This document shows positions 24,085 through 26,187 of a stretch of 26,187 bases of DNA, one piece after another. The DNA comes from Bacteroidales bacterium. GTDB lineage: Bacteria; Bacteroidota; Bacteroidia; Bacteroidales; VadinHA17. The notes under the pieces were generated by a model. The model had not been told where the DNA came from. It saw nothing but the letters and a program-made list of their open reading frames with translations, and made no database searches. Location: NCBI GenBank assembly GCA_012514255.1, contig JAAZAP010000319.1:1-26187 (forward strand), given 5' to 3'. Numbering within the stretch: the first letter of the stretch is position 1; each line of letters begins with the position of its first letter. A program made the translations under genes and the position numbers.

Positions 24085-25413
24085 TCAATACAATGTATAC
24101 GCGAACTCCAGTCTAAAAGCCGGTTCGTTCGTATTTGCCTTGAAGATCACGTTTTTAACAGCAGAGAGAGGAAGATAGAGTTCTACTGATGGTTCATCAA
24201 TCTCCCCGCCAAGGTAAGCCTGGACAAATGAGGTTATGTTGAAGATGTAGCTGTCTTTGTCTGAATAATATTTGCCATCCATGAATGTGACGTCATGCAC
24301 GAGGTCCGGAATGGGGAACTCCCTTCCTTCGCTGTTGCGGTAACGTACATAGATCTGTGTCGGAATATCCTTCTCGGGGAAGTATTCATCATCAAGGTGT
24401 ACCGGTGCAATTATCCTTGCCTTGTTCACGGCCAGGTTGGGGAGGTTTCTGTATGATTCAAGTGACGGCATGTCAAGCTTCACATAGACTCCCATGTAGC
24501 TCTGCAGGTATACAGAGGTATCAAGGACCATATCATTGACATGAGTTATCTGCAGGGAAGGGCTTGCGGTGGAGCGGTCATGAGTGAACCTGTTGTAGTT
24601 GACTGCCCTGGGAGTGGCCACCAGTGAATAATTATACTTAAGTGTATCGGAGTGGTAGAAAATAGTTATCCCGAGCGGGTCAATGCTGACCTGGTCTGAT
24701 GCATTCATCTCCACCATGATCGGCTCCGTCTCGCTTTTGATGGCTACATACAGTCCCTTGAAATACTCCTGGTAAAACCTTGACGGCGGCAGTAACATTG
24801 TTGTATCTCTCAACAGGTACTCGCCAACCCAGTTATGGAGCTTGATTACGGCACTGCTTCCGGCCTCAAGGTCCGGCAGACGGTATTCGCCCAGGAAGGT
24901 GATGGTGTCCGGATCCTGCCCGGTATAGAAATCGGTTGAGTCAGTGATCAATGTGCCACTCTCGAGGAGGCGGATAAAGTGAATCGCGGTGCTGTCATTA
25001 CCCGACACCCTGGCAGGCATAAATGTGAGGAGCACGGAATCAACCTCAAACTCTCTGGCCGGCCACTTGGTCATAACCCTGAGCTGTGTCACCAGGTCAC
25101 AATATGTAGTGCCGAAATAATCATCATAGACAGAACCGGCAACCATCCTGGTATAGTCAGTGGAAAGGGTGAGATCATTGTACATGGTATAAGCCCTGAT
25201 CCCTATCGTATCGGTTGACCCTATCTCTATGAAGTCATTGCCGGGAAGCAGCTCAATGCCTATCTTTACCGGATCCTGTGAGCAGGAGGAGAGGGCTGCA
25301 AGAAGCAGTGAAAAGAGGGGAACTATAATTGTCCGGTTACCCCTGAAGGGGTAGCGGTGGTTTTTATTTTGCAGGTTCCAGAAGGAGTTTGTCATAAAAA
25401 TCATTGTATGCAT
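24085..25413 (-). CDS. DUF4270 family lipoprotein
   Basis: A predicted outer-membrane or periplasmic lipoprotein of about 442 residues, function unknown. The N-terminal hydrophobic stretch (residues 29-43) ends in the lipobox L-S-S-C with Cys44, and the mature chain begins SQDPVKIGIELLPGNDF, as in DUF4270 proteins; the remainder is beta-rich (many alternating polar/hydrophobic strands). Three ATGs are possible (25413, 25404, 25395). I used 25413 because a GAGGAG-like stretch lies about 10 nt upstream, but the n-region is then unusually long, so a later start is credible. Every choice overlaps the upstream short glycogen-synthase gene, by about 50 nt for 25413. It lies in an operon with glmS and DUF4954. 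Confidence 0.78.
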   Translation of the reverse strand: MHTMIFMTNSFWNLQNKNHRYPFRGNRTIIVPLFSLLLAALSSCSQDPVKIGIELLPGNDFIEIGSTDTIGIRAYTMYNDLTLSTDYTRMVAGSVYDDYFGTTYCDLVTQLRVMTKWPAREFEVDSVLLTFMPARVSGNDSTAIHFIRLLESGTLITDSTDFYTGQDPDTITFLGEYRLPDLEAGSSAVIKLHNWVGEYLLRDTTMLLPPSRFYQEYFKGLYVAIKSETEPIMVEMNASDQVSIDPLGITIFYHSDTLKYNYSLVATPRAVNYNRFTHDRSTASPSLQITHVNDMVLDTSVYLQSYMGVYVKLDMPSLESYRNLPNLAVNKARIIAPVHLDDEYFPEKDIPTQIYVRYRNSEGREFPIPDLVHDVTFMDGKYYSDKDSYIFNITSFVQAYLGGEIDEPSVELYLPLSAVKNVIFKANTNEPAFRLEFAYTLY

Positions 25414-26185
25414 CTATATAATTCTCCTCTCGCTGGTACTCAAGAAGAGGCTTTCCCATGGCTTTGACCTTTTTCTTCACTTCTTCATCAATCTTCTCAC
25501 ACCCGAGAATAATACCGTCAGAATTCTCTACGGTCAGGGTTGTCAGGCTGAGAAAATCGGCCCCTTTCTTTATGGCTGCGAGGGCGCCGGCATCAATGCC
25601 GTCTGCCACCAGCTTATCGGACAGTGAAGATTTTAACGGCTTTTTAAATCCGTTATTGTAAACTGAATATACTGATTTGACCTTGCTGAAAACCGGGTCA
25701 TCCGAATATAGCTTCTTAATATAAAGGGGTACCAGTGATGTAAGCCAGCCATGACAGTGTACTATGTCAGGACTCCAGCGCAGCTTGCGCACCGTCTCAA
25801 TCACCCCGCGCGCAAAAAAGATGGCCCTCTCATCATTATCCTCGTACTCGTTCCCCGAGGCATCAGCCACCGTGTGTTTGCGGTGAAAGTAATCATCATT
25901 GTCAATGAAGTAGACCTGCATACGGGCCGACTGTATTGAGGCTACCTTGATAATAAGCGGATGATCAGTATCATCTATTATCAGGTTCATCCCTGAAAGG
26001 CGAATAACTTCGTGAAGCTGGTTTCTCCTTTCATTGATTAAACCGTAACGGGGCATGAAAGTCCGTATCTCCTTCCCCCTTTCCTGTATGCCCTGCGGCA
26101 GATCACGGCTGATCTTTGAAAGCTTTGTCTCACCAAGATAGGGCATGATCTCCTGTGAAACAAACAATACCCTTCTGCTCTCCAT
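25364..26185 (-). CDS. Short glycogen/starch synthase-like protein (N-terminal GT-B half only)
   Basis: A 273-residue protein resembling the N-terminal (GT5) half of glycogen synthase. MESRRVLFVSQEIMPYLGETKLSKI aligns with the ADP-glucose entry region, DIVHCHGWLTSLVPLYIK with the DWH-type motif, and VYSVYNNGFKKPL with the TVHNLAYQG region. The KxGGL substrate motif is degraded to ETKLS, and the C-terminal nucleotide-sugar domain is missing, since the gene stops normally at residue 273. The protein is therefore unlikely to be an active glycogen synthase; similar short forms are, as I recall, common in Bacteroidota. It could be complete, but the 5' end is 2 nt from the window edge, so the start is not confirmed. 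It overlaps DUF4270. Confidence 0.75.
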   Translation of the reverse strand: MESRRVLFVSQEIMPYLGETKLSKISRDLPQGIQERGKEIRTFMPRYGLINERRNQLHEVIRLSGMNLIIDDTDHPLIIKVASIQSARMQVYFIDNDDYFHRKHTVADASGNEYEDNDERAIFFARGVIETVRKLRWSPDIVHCHGWLTSLVPLYIKKLYSDDPVFSKVKSVYSVYNNGFKKPLKSSLSDKLVADGIDAGALAAIKKGADFLSLTTLTVENSDGIILGCEKIDEEVKKKVKAMGKPLLEYQREENYIDAYNDFYDKLLLEPAK

Positions 26186-26187
26186 TA

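Overview
The window looks like a chromosomal segment of a Bacteroidota bacterium, probably a Bacteroidales or Marinilabiliales relative. The evidence is the type IX secretion (T9SS) proteins SprE/PorW and PorX, families largely confined to this phylum (CCDC81-like HU plus SPOR protein, DUF4270 lipoprotein, DUF4954 protein, short 'glycogen synthase'), and Bacteroidota -7 promoter boxes (TAnnTTTG) in place of sigma70 boxes. Base composition is near half GC. I see no tRNA, rRNA, CRISPR array, transposase or phage gene.

Layout. (1) 1-7188, plus strand: the 3' part of an Mrp/ApbC ATPase, then sprE, porX, tsaE and an alanine-dehydrogenase-like gene. (2) 7247-9441, minus strand: an S66 LD-carboxypeptidase and an alpha/beta-hydrolase-like protein. 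(3) 9697-12651, plus strand: a membrane-bound LytTR regulator and metG. (4) 12779-13945, minus strand: an HU-like/SPOR membrane protein. (5) 14050-20118, plus strand: a six-gene nucleotide-sugar operon (wbpE-wbpD-wbpB homologues, a TviB/WbpO-type UDP-sugar 6-dehydrogenase, galE, rfbB). (6) 20219-26185, minus strand: a short glycogen-synthase-like gene, a DUF4270 lipoprotein, glmS and a DUF4954 beta-helix protein.

How the genes fit together. sprE and porX encode a lipoprotein and a receiver-phosphodiesterase protein of the T9SS and its signalling, here side by side. The wbpE/D/B homologues and the 6-dehydrogenase together match the route from UDP-GlcNAc to UDP-2,3-diacetamido-2,3-dideoxy-glucuronic acid, an O-antigen or capsule precursor. 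galE and rfbB add UDP-galactose-type and dTDP-4-keto-6-deoxyglucose precursors. glmS, in the facing operon, makes the glucosamine-6-phosphate from which UDP-GlcNAc is built.

The most unusual signal is non-coding. The window has exactly three convergent gene junctions (7189-7246, 12652-12778, 20119-20218). All three, and none of the other junctions, are filled with degenerate tandem repeats of about 7 bp built on GCAGTNN. In one a nested palindromic element sits inside the array and the array runs into a coding sequence; in another the repeats face each other and could form a long hairpin. I did not find a clearly new multi-gene system. The remaining points of interest are an 'alanine dehydrogenase' lacking two expected catalytic residues, a half-length glycogen synthase with a degraded substrate motif, and promoters so close to start codons that they correct gene starts or suggest a leaderless mRNA.
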